Below, piece after piece: positions 22,866-32,900 of a stretch of 64,000 nt of DNA. The notes beneath the pieces were generated by a model, which made no database searches, was not told the DNA's origin, and saw nothing but the letters and a program-made list of their open reading frames with translations. Origin of the DNA: Branchiostoma lanceolatum (Eukaryota; Chordata; Leptocardii; Amphioxiformes; Branchiostomatidae); contig NC_089723.1 in NCBI RefSeq assembly GCF_035083965.1, positions 7,773,501 to 7,837,500 of the forward strand, in the 5' to 3' direction. Made by a program: the position numbers and the translations under genes. Position 1 is the stretch's first letter, and each line of letters begins with the position of its first letter.

Positions 22866-23163
22866 CTAATTTGTTCCACGAACAGGTCTTCAGGTGGCAA
22901 AATATGTCGGCCAAGACATGGGCCATGGGCCAAGATACTGTAGTGTCCATGGGCCAATATAGTGTCCATGGGTCAGGATAGTATCAATGGGCCACTATAG
23001 AAAGGAAAAGTGCCTTGCTAATTTGTTCCTTTAGTAGAAATGGCAACAAACAGATCTTCTGGTGGCAAAATCGCTATGTCGGCCAAGACACTATCCATGG
23101 GCAAAGATACTGTAGTGTCCATGGGCCAAGATAGTATCAATGGCCCACTATAGAAAGGAAAAG
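22866..23163. repeat. Imperfect tandem duplication, unit about 160 bp
   Basis: Two copies share 'tggtggcaaaat', 'gtcggccaagaca', 'gatactgtagtgtccatgggcc' in pieces and 'cactatagaaaggaaaag'. Inside each unit the word 'tccatgggcca' recurs. Non-coding. Confidence 0.7.
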
Positions 23164-23212
23164 AGCCCAGGAATAACCATGAGGTTGAGAAACATGATTT
23201 TGCCTTTTTACA

Positions 23213-23760
23213 TCTGCTTGGAGATTGTCCAAGAAATGCTTTCGGCGTTTTTTGTGAAAGAAAACAACAACAACAACACAAGAGAATGGCAACAAAGTGT
23301 CATAACGTTAACGTTACATGTTCAGTTGCAACAACTCGGTACACAGAAATTATACTTCAGTTCTGAGCCACACAAATCATATCAAACATTTCATCAACTT
23401 CTTTTGCTAGTAATTGACTTGACACTAGGTGTTAATTTGCTCCTTTTAATTTTAGAAATTGCAACAAAGTGCCATAAGTTACATGTTCAAGCTCAACAAC
23501 ATCGACCACAGATGGTAAACTACTGTACTTCTGAGGCGGTCCCCACATGCTGCCTCAGTGATGGACTCCCTGCAAAGTGAGCTGCCATGACAGTTGTGTG
23601 TGAGATCTTCTCCAAAATACAAAATCTTACCATCCTACAGACACAAACCATCCCTTCTGTACCTTCCCTGTCTTAAGAAACAACCCAGAATCATTTCCCA
23701 GATAATTCTTGTCCAAGAAATGCTTTCAGCGCCTTTTATGTGAGACAACAAAACCGTAAC
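23213..23760. repeat. Local duplication of 'gtccaagaaatgctttc' and 'gcaacaaagtg' blocks
   Basis: 'gtccaagaaatgctttc' appears at about 23,227 and 23,711, and 'caacaaagtg(t/c)cata...ttacatgttca' at about 23,290 and 23,463. The plus-strand open frame of 146 codons across this area is repeat-driven and not supported as a gene. Confidence 0.5.
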
Positions 23761-24168
23761 AAGCCAATTATACACAAGCAATCACTTCAAGGAGAGCGTG
23801 AAAATCCTGTACAATTGCACAATGAGTTATCTTGGATGTAGTTCCACGAATTTGTGGGTAAATTGTGTAAAAACGTGTCTGGAATTTGATTTAGAGGCCG
23901 TGGATAAAGCTTCGTGCTTCAATGTTGTCGTCCGTCAGTTTTATGTCAACAGTACGCCCCCCAAACTGCATCCGCTAGATTTTCAGTGTCGTCTGGAAAA
24001 TTCCTCTACACAAAACGAGGCGTACGAAAAATTCCATCTGTTGTGTCAACGTTACGAATACTCTGACGTTATAATAATGTATAAAAGAGTAACGTAGGAT
24101 TATCACTAGCACAAGGAGACTAAAGTTTGTGACAAATACACAAACCCAAAACTCAAACATTTGCTTAC

Positions 24169-24300
24169 CAACTGCGTGTGTGTGGAGCCGGTGCGAGGTC
24201 CATGCATTCCGATTCAAACTCCAACAAAAGACGTTTCTCCGGGATTTCTAAAACTCCGGGATTTCTAAAACTCCGGGATTTCTAAAACTCGACATACAAC
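24169..24300 (-). promoter_or_regulatory. Possible upstream exon with strong donor
   Basis: Minus strand sequence ending GCAGTTG|GTAAGCAAATG makes a good donor directly downstream of a CCAAT-box promoter-like area. It could be the non-coding first exon of the phosphatase-like gene whose ATG exon is at 16221. A short 17-bp triplicated repeat (CGGGATTTCTAAAACTC) lies at 24,240-24,290. Only transcripts would settle it. Confidence 0.3.
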
Positions 24301-24486
24301 AAAAGAACGTCAGAATAACTGTAAATAGTCTACAGTTGGACGGAATATTTGTTAAAACGTGTCTGGACGAGCCACGTCCCAAAACTTTCCCGTGTGTACT
24401 CGTGGGCTGGCAACAGTTTGCTTAGCGGCGCGCTGGCGGGAGTTGGCGGACAAAGGTCAACCGGCATCACGTGAGGAGGAGGAAAT

Positions 24487-24583
24487 AAGTTATCCTACAT
24501 CGCCATCTGATTGGCCAATAGTTTAATTGCTTTATAAGTTATCCTCTATCGCCATCTGATTGGCCAATAGTTTAATTGCTTTG
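24487..24583. promoter_or_regulatory. Duplicated 49-bp unit with double CCAAT palindromes
   Basis: Two tandem copies of a unit containing GATTGGCCAATAG (24509-24520 and 24558-24570), each an inverted pair of NF-Y-type CCAAT boxes. Spacing 49 bp. It lies just upstream, in minus-strand sense, of the possible exon ending at 24169. Confidence 0.5.
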
Positions 24584-24599
24584 TCGATTGCGTCAGAAA

Positions 24600-25980
24600 A
24601 CTTTGGGATATAATTTTAGTTTGCTGATAAAGAAATTTGTATCTAACGTTACGGATTTGGAACGCAAATGTTGTACAGGGGAGTACACAGAGCCAATACA
24701 CAATTTGCGTCATATGGAATAAGTAGCGTCAAAATTTAGTTTTAGCGATAGTGAATAATTTCGTCAGATGCTTACGAAATTTGTGATTATTGATAACATT
24801 AAAGATTAGCAACGCAAATGGTGTGAGAACATAATGTTGAATGATTATAATTTGAGTCTTTTATTCAAATATTTGTGAATGTTTATCAGCACGATTTTCA
24901 ACGCAACGGGCACCCTTGCTTATCGGCAAGATAAAATAATGGATTGATTTTTGCGATGCTACAATTGCAACGGCGCAAATGACAATTTTTTTCATGAAAT
25001 GAGAAAGAGGGGCAGACCCGGTAGCGCTAAAATAGGAAGATAATGTTAACCAGATGTTAACGATGACAAAGTGGACAAGACAGTTAAACATGGTTAACGT
25101 AGGGAAAGCAGAAAGAGTGACATAAAACATTCTGCACGAAGTGTTGGCCTCATATTCTAGAAAGAAAATGTAAAACCGCATCACACCACACAATGTGTTG
25201 TAAGTTACTTTCGCTAAACCAGTAAATGTAATGATATTTCAATAACATGACGTTGTGATGCGAGAGAGCTCTGGCCCTGACATAAAATCATCAATTTGCT
25301 TTCATCAATTTGCTTACATGAGATAAAGTTAAGTAAGAGTAACGATGACAAAATAACAACACGACAATGAAATGGTATATGCCAACACAGCATTTACTTT
25401 ATTAGTCAAACAGTGACAACGTAAAAGCAGCTGTAACGTTATGTAACTTGCGCAGCAGCGTCATCTAGCCATCAAGCACATAAATGCATATGCCAGGCAT
25501 AAGTACATTCTTAGCTGACAACACTACAACGAACTATTTGCTGGGTTCTTGTAGTTCTCTAACTTTTACAGTTCAGCCTTATCAAGAAATCAACAATGGT
25601 GAGGTTATGTAACGCGAGCCTTGCTGGGTAACACTGACAACTCGGTTGCCATAATGACGTTTCCACGTACGGTCCGCTCCCTTCACAATGTCCGAAGAAT
25701 TAGGTAACTACGTATAAGTACGGCATACCGTGGAACAACTCCACCCAGACTCAGTTGTACATCAGCTCTGTGATGGACCTACGAGCCATATTCATACAGT
25801 TTCCATCTCAAGTGTCTGCCAGTATACCGTCTCCCCTCAGCCTTCAACGGTAAAGCAATGGCAATTCCTACCGCATGGAAACATTTCCCACTATTTAGAA
25901 AAAGTCCGGTCGGTGCCTGTCTACTCGGTCTCCACAACATTGAGATAGTAGGTTCCTCGTATCAACGACGTTCGGCGTAC
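24600..25980. other. No gene seen
   Basis: AT-rich intergenic sequence. No exon, element ends or RNA gene recognised. Confidence 0.4.
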
Positions 25981-25984
25981 ACAA

Positions 25985-26246
25985 CTGGCTGTCTTTGAGT
26001 TGCAATACGGTCCTCTACGGTGGTGTGGAAGGCCTGTTCAAGTTTGTGTCAACACCGACGAACTGTCCAAAACTCCTCGACTTCTTTGGCGTGCATTCGG
26101 GTGATCTGTCGCTGCGATATGGACATACAGCGTCACCATGACTTGAAAGCTGCGGAGAAAGCCGCGGAAGTTTTTTGTAGTCGATCTTCGGCTAGCTTCG
26201 TGTACACCATCTCGTCCGCCTCCTGTTCGAGTCGAAGGTAGCCTGA
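25985..26246 (-). pseudogene. Spliced-looking, frameshifted copy of the 3' end of the neighbouring gene
   Basis: It matches the end of exon 3 (LRLEQEADEM...LAEDRL, then after a frameshift NFRGFLRSF) directly followed by exon 4 sequence (VMVTLYVH), with the intron that separates them in the parent missing, a 15-base deletion (SWNRQ lost) and stops. It then follows exon 4 down to the word GAACAGGCC. It begins about 75 bases downstream of the parent stop codon, in the same orientation. The missing intron suggests an RNA-derived copy, unless it arose from an intron-lacking ancestor. Confidence 0.7.
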
Positions 26247-26319
26247 CAACTAGCGCTCCTAGCGGCCGAGAGCTTAACACAGGCTAGTGTCGAAGGGTGA
26301 CATGTCGGAGTTGCTTCTC

Positions 26320-28266
26320 TCAGTAGTGGATGGCCTGTTCATATTGATTGTCGACGAGACCGCACTGTCCAAGGCGCTCCTCGACCTCTTGGCCGTGCCC
26401 AAAGGCGATCTGCCGCTGTAGATGATGGACGTATAACGCCACCTGTCGGTTCCATGACATTACTACCAGTGCAGAACATCTAACGTTACCACCAACATTC
26501 CCAGAGTAAAAAACGTCTGGTTGAAGTGGTGGCTTTCTGTCCTGCAGGCCCCCTGGTACTTTTGTCAAGTCACCATCTACCCACCGGCGTACCACACCGA
26601 CAACATCTCACCAAGGCTACGGAGAAAGCTGCGGAAGTTCTTGAGCCGCTGCTTCTCCTTTTTCTCCATGACGTCGGCCTCGTGTTCGAGCCGGAGGGTG
26701 ATAAGAGTGAGTCGCTTCTCTCTCTCAAGCTCACACGCTCCTCTTCGGTCCCAACTCTCCATCGCGCGGAGGTGGCGGAAGATGATTCTCCTGCTTTTCC
26801 TGACGCGAAACAGCTTCTTGACGACAGTCACGGCTCTCTCCATCCACACAGCCTTCAGGTAGCCGTGTTTCTTAAAGATAGCACGTGCCTGCTCTCGTAG
26901 ATCTCTCTCGCTGACGGACAGGTCTGCCACGTGGTTCAGCAGAAGCCTGTTCTCCTCCTCGCGGGACCAGGGCGTACCTTCTCCGTAGAAGGAGTGGTCG
27001 ATAATGGTTTCTAGAACCTGCACAACAGCTTCCTGCAGAAAAACAACAACATTTGATGAAGTACTTTAAACTTCAAACATTATCAAAATCAACATGGCAG
27101 CCAAGTAAATGTATTCAATGCTGAATTGCGTTGACTTTCATTCGCACAGTCTGAGAAAGGTGTCCGTTAAAAACTGAATTGCATTGTAGCAACGAATAAA
27201 AAGACTAGGCTTGGATATAAGCATGTCTTGTTTGTAAAATTAAAGCTACTAGATAAGTGAACGGTTCAATGTCGAAGACGTTTGCTAGACATGCAACGCA
27301 CAGGGTAAACGGTCAAATGAGTGGCGGAACGGGAAACCAATAACAATTTATGGTTTTGGACTGTAGTCCCCGCTAGCATAAAATTTCGTACATGTTCAAT
27401 TCGTACCGGAGTCATTTCTGTCTATTTTGTTAGAATCGAATAACTTTGCTTACCTGCTGTTCTTTGATGGTGATCTTTGGTTTCTCGTTTATCACTTCCA
27501 TAGAGACGGGCTCAGCAGTGCCCTGCCTCTGTGTTGGTCCATCCTTCTCCTCTACAGCCACTGGCAGCCCACCATGTGTGTTGGGTTGTCTGTCCAACAA
27601 GCTGTCCGGTGGAGTTTCGGGACTAACCACAGCGGTAGTGCATGGGAGTCTCGCGGCCGCCGACAAGGTTGTCAGGTGTGCTCTCATCGTGTCGACTGTG
27701 CAGGCGTCTTCCCACACGGCCAGGTGCGACACCTGTTACACGAAGTAAGAGAGCCGTTACTACCCCCTCCAATCTATGTAACGTAGGTCCTATTTTAATG
27801 CACAAGCTTTTTTGAGTCGACTCAGTGGAGTCAACTCAGGACTGTGCAAAGAGAACCCTAGGCCACAGAAGTAACGTTTTCCAGAAGGAAAACTCCACAT
27901 TAGCAGCCTAAACTTCCTCACACACAGCCCCAAGTTGACTCAGAAAATATGTGTGTAAATCCGGAGTATGGTGTCCTCTAAGAAACTGAAGCAATACGAT
28001 GTCATCTTCATCGGACATAGATTCGAGCACTTGTCTCTGTATGCATAGTTCTAACACAGTCATAGAATACAAGATAAGCAGCATCTACTATCTCCGTGTG
28101 ATTGGACAACAAGATCCAACAAGGTCACATGTACATACCTGGGGGCCCCAAATCAACTTTGACCTTAGTCTTCCCAAGACCTACCCACATACCAAATATC
28201 ATCATAATCCATCCAGAGGTTCTTGAGTTATGCTGACTACAGAATCCGGAAACACACACACACACA

Positions 28267-28350
<84 letters not shown>

Positions 28351-28351
28351 G

Positions 28352-28383
<32 letters not shown>

Positions 28384-28696
28384 AAACACGCCAAAAAACT
28401 ATACCTCCATTTTTTACGTCGGTAACAAGGATTAGCAACAGTACCTCTGCGTTCCTGATAAAGGGCAAGATGGAGCTGGGATGACCGTTCACGTCCATCC
28501 ATTTATGGCGCCTGTTGACAGCGTTCACCAACGGGGCTGACTGGGCCGACGCCTGGCGATCCTTCAAGGATTCGCAGCTTTCGCCGCCCGACGGAATGCT
28601 GTTGAAAAGGATTTGGCCGGTTGCAAGGGACCGTTTTGAAGCACTAGCAAGCGAAGGACAAAAGCGTCCAATCAGGGAACGGCCTAGAGGCAACAT
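26320..28696 (-). CDS. Unrecognised four-exon gene, 364 codons
   Basis: Exons, gene order: 28696-28445, 27732-27454, 27032-26612, 26462-26320. Borders are GT-AG and phases fit (0, 0, 1). A TAA six codons upstream fixes the ATG. The N-terminus (MLPLGRSLIGRF...SASKRSLATG) is basic and Ser/Ala/Leu-rich, like a mitochondrial presequence. The middle is low-complexity with Pro/Thr. From about residue 178 it is charged and helical: PWSREEENRLLL, then RVRKSRRIIFRHLRAM, a Lys/Arg/Glu-rich possible coiled coil, and a C-terminus QVALYVHHLQRQIAF ending YEQAIHY. I do not recognise the family. Intron 1 holds a long CA microsatellite. It is head-to-head with AGMO, 1.26 kb apart between start codons. Confidence 0.68.
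28247..28380. repeat. CA/TG microsatellite
   Basis: About 130 bp of near-perfect (CA)n with a few CAGA interruptions, in intron 1 of the unrecognised gene. The poly-Thr-His and Cys-Val open frames across it are artefacts. Confidence 0.97.
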
Positions 28697-29959
28697 TTTC
28701 TCTGTTTGAGGTTAACCTTCTCTTACTCGAACAAATGACTGGAACACTGCGATCAGTCGCATTTGTTTGTGAGACGTATCTAGGTGCCGTGTTCTAGAAC
28801 CCACGGCACTATTACGCGATATAGTATGTGTCATCCTTTGTCATTAAAAACTTGTTCTAGAGCTATTACATGCACTAGTAACTTACCTTGTACAACCACA
28901 AGTCTTTCTATGCTACCTTTCTTCGTCATCGTGCGATTTCGCAACAGTTCTACTGATCTATATTTCATATGTTCATGTGTGATTCTTAAGCGTGAGTTCG
29001 TTGTTTGTTGACAAGTTGCGGAAAGTTTTATCGCTGCTTTTGATGAACGAAAATTATGAAACGAACAAATGTCAAGTGGACATTGCCAAAGTTTGTATGA
29101 CAGTAGAGTAAGGTTAGTGGTTACAGTAGAAGTGACCTCGACCCCCATTTTCTCTAAAGATGTTTTACGTACTCCATCGTAAAAACGTGACCTCTTTGCA
29201 ACATGGCGCAATATGATCACCTAATATCAGAGACGCCCTGACAGAAACAAAGTTCTACTTTCGCGCCAACGCATCACGCGTCTAGTTATTCATCGCCAAG
29301 CAGATATTAGGAGAAGAAATATTGTTCTCTTGCACCACCGTTTATTTCCCAAGATTAACCACGCGTGTGATAGCAAGAAAATTGTTCGGTATGGTTTCCT
29401 CCAGGTTCTGAAGAACTAGTCATACCGCATCGTTAGAAATGTCTAGAACTGCGTTTTTTCACAACTAGCCCCCTTAGCAGGCTTGCGAGTGTGAATTTGT
29501 GTGCTTATTGTATGCTGTTAACTGATTCTATGTCAGCTCTTATATTGTACACGGTTTCTTGTTCCACCGGTCCCGAGAGCACACAAAAACTCAACTCCTA
29601 AGTCTGCTAAGGAGGCTATACACAACCCATACAATGTAAGCGGCCATATCCTGAAGCTAGACATGTTTTGACATCTTTGCATGAGTTATGCACTGTTAAG
29701 TTTCCAGAACATGCTGCATTTTCTTTGGTTAGCATAACCTAGCGGTCGCAGTGTTAATACGTGACTTGAAGTCAAGTGGTGTACACGAACAGTGTTTGCT
29801 TAGGACAGAAATATTCACGTTCTGTGTTCACAGCACGCGCGATCAATCACAGAACGTCAATCACACAAAGTTATAAAATCCGCATCTTCCAAGGCTTCAT
29901 TCCCTTCGCATGCCAGAAGTGGTTTCGCACACACCACGGAAGGACAAAAAGGCGCACAG
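28697..29959. promoter_or_regulatory. Divergent intergenic region between the unrecognised gene and AGMO
   Basis: The two start codons face away from each other over about 1.26 kb, an arrangement often served by shared or adjacent promoters. I see no clear TATA box or CpG island. Candidate initiator elements cannot be picked by eye. Confidence 0.4.
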
Positions 29960-32900
29960 ATGCATCCTTCAAGTTCAACTGCCCCATCTTTCGCCACGGG
30001 GTTTCGACAGATCTTCTACCTCGTCTCTCCAACTGAGACCACATTTGAAACCTTGGAGGAAGTTCCAAACTATGTGAAACAGGTAACATATCAGTTATAT
30101 TATCGTTAACGTTGTTCAAATTGAACAGATGTTTTAAGTCAATAAGAAGCGTGCTTGACATTGACATTGACATTGCCGTTGCAAGGACGGATTCCATTGG
30201 TTGTAAGGACGCATTTCATTCATTTCAAAACTGAAGAACGCGTAGTTGTAATAAGAAAATGTATAGATAGCCATGGCAGTTTCCCACTTTTCCGTGCTAA
30301 CTCCTTCAGTCAAGAGCTGTGTTCAGTCTGACCAAATTCTGTTTCTCAAGACCGACCACCCAAGATTCACGTGCTCAGTACGTGATCACCTTACACGGCA
30401 CGTGAAACGAGATAAGAAAATCTTCCCGTGCTGAGTTACGCGAAAATCTGTTCACGCACCTTGGCTGCTTGTAGCTGCATGTGCACAAAACGACAAAATA
30501 GCTCGTTCATTGCCTCCTTTCATTTTGATTTCTGAGTTCCTTTACATATATGTTTGCAGAATAGAATGAAATTAACGCGGCTTCGTTTCATGAAAAGTCC
30601 TTTTGAAGAAAGAAGAACGTTCAGGTAAAAGTTAGCATTCCCTGATTGAACGGCGGTGGCTGGTTGTCAAACAATGGGACCCGGGATCTAACCCTGGGTT
30701 GTGCCCAGAGACATGTTCGAACTTGCGCCCCGACGTTGTGCCCTTGGGAAAGGCACTTAACACGACTTTCCTCACTTCACTCAAGTGTAAATGAGTACCT
30801 AGCTCATTTTGGGTAAGGGACGTCCCTCGGATAGGACGTTAAATGGAGGTCCCGTGTTTGGGGAGAGCCACATCCCGCGCACGTTAAAGAACCCACCACA
30901 CCTTTCGAAAAAGAGTAGGGGCATGCCCCGGTGTGCGATGGTCCAAATCTTACAGTCCGGTCTGGGATGACATCTTGAAAAGGTGATAGTTCACCTGTTA
31001 TGTCAATCCTTCCACAAAATGTGGTAAATCAAAATAAATAAAATAGATTGAACCAGGCAGTTTGTAGCTCTTTGTCAGATATTAGAACTTATATACGTAT
31101 ATGTTAAGGTCTCTGCTATTTTGATGGAATTCTCAGTAGCGCCATACTTTTTTTCTAAAACAGACGGCAACTCATCGTCTAAGACCGTGGAAGGTTGTTT
31201 TTCCAAGTTCTGTGTCCAAATACCGTTTGAGTATCCATAGGGCCCCATCCCTAAGGTCCAAAGTATGAACAAAATTCATAAACACGTCTTGCGTTCTGAT
31301 CTCATATAACGCTAAGGTAGTTAAGTTAAGCGCAAATAAAACGTGTTTTATGATGCTTAATTGTTTACAAAGTAAATAGATTGCACAACATCACGTGAGG
31401 TGGCTGGAGTCATTGGGCAAGGTACATGACTATTACTGAAGCAAATGAAACGTGTTGAGGGAAGCTGGAATGTTTGTTAAGTAAATATGCCTCTCAACAT
31501 GATGGTATGTGCCTCTCGTCCTTGGCCAAGGTACAAGACTGTTATACTGTATTAAAGGAAACGTGTTAAAGGATGTTACACTGTTTGTTTAGTAAATATC
31601 GCGTAATGAACATGATGGTATGAGGCTTTCGTCCTTGGCCAAGGTACAAGACTCTTATAATTTATTAAAGGAAACGTGTTAAAAGATGCTCACTGCTTAG
31701 GTAGTAAATACTATCGCAAAACATGATGGTATGAGGCTCTTGTCCTTGGCCAAGGTACAAGAGTGTTATACTGTATCAAAGGAAACGTGTTAAAAGATGC
31801 TACCCTGTTTAGTTAGTAAATACTATTCGCAAAACATGATGGTATGTGGCTCTTGTCCTTGGCCAAGATACAAGACTGTTATACTGTATTAAAGGAAACG
31901 TGTTAAAAGATGATACATTGTTTAGTTAGTTAATACTATTCGCAAAACATGATGGTATGAGGCTCTTGTCCTTGGCCAAGGTACAAGACTGTTATACTGT
32001 ATTAAAGGAAACGTGTTAAAAGATGCTACCCTGTTTAGTTAGTAAATACTATTCGCAAAACATGATGGTATGTGGCTTTCGTCCTTGGCCAAGGTACAAG
32101 ACTGTTATACTGTATTAAAGGAAACGTGTTAAAAGATGATACATTGTTTAGTTAGTTAATACTATTCGCAAAACATGATGGTATGTGGCTCTTGTCATTG
32201 GCCAAGGTACAAGACTGTTATAATGTATTAAAGAAAACGTGTTAAAAGATGCTACACTGTTTACTTAGTAAATACTATTCGCAAAACATGATGGTATGAG
32301 GCTCTTGTCCTTGGCCAAAGTACAAGACTCTTATACTGTATTAAACTTTAAAAGGAACGTGTTAAAGGATGTTACACTGTTTAAGCCTCAAAGGTCAAGC
32401 CTCTGCACGTAAAAGAACCCAACACACTTATCGAGAAGAGTAGGGGTGACCCGGTGTGCTTGGCCACAAACGCAAGCCGTAGCGAAGCCGCATTGCACTA
32501 CCACTAGCTGCTTGAAAAAGCATCATGTTTCACCTCCGAGCAAATGAGGATGCCTTGAAACGAAACGAAATGCTCCTTGGTTATTTCAGTAATGCTGACC
32601 ACTTTGCAAGTCACTTAAACATTCTTGGTGCAGTGTATCACAGTGCATCACATGTGGTAGTGATCTCGAACCAGCTTAGCTCACTAAAGAGCTTTTCTTC
32701 CACTGGCCGTGACAGAGAAGACAGACGCTATGTACAGTATTTACAGGTTCATTGTACCAAGAAAATTCCCTTGGCTCTTTTCGACTAGCCGACAATGAAC
32801 AGTGGACCACGCTTCAAGTCCCGTCTTTAGAGCTGCAATCCTTTTAGCCTCCATAGCAGGCTCTATCGGGCCGTTATGGAGGCTAACCAAATGGTTACAG

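Noticed and set aside
23140-23580. 146-codon plus-strand open frame
   Set aside because: It crosses locally duplicated AT-rich sequence, has no family resemblance and no splice or promoter context.
28125-28696. Poly-Thr/His and poly-Cys/Val proteins
   Set aside because: They translate the CA microsatellite. Only the exon from 28696 to 28445 before it is kept.
31498-32300. Regular direct repeats resembling a CRISPR array
   Set aside because: The whole 113-bp unit is repeated without unique spacers, in an intron of an animal gene: a satellite.
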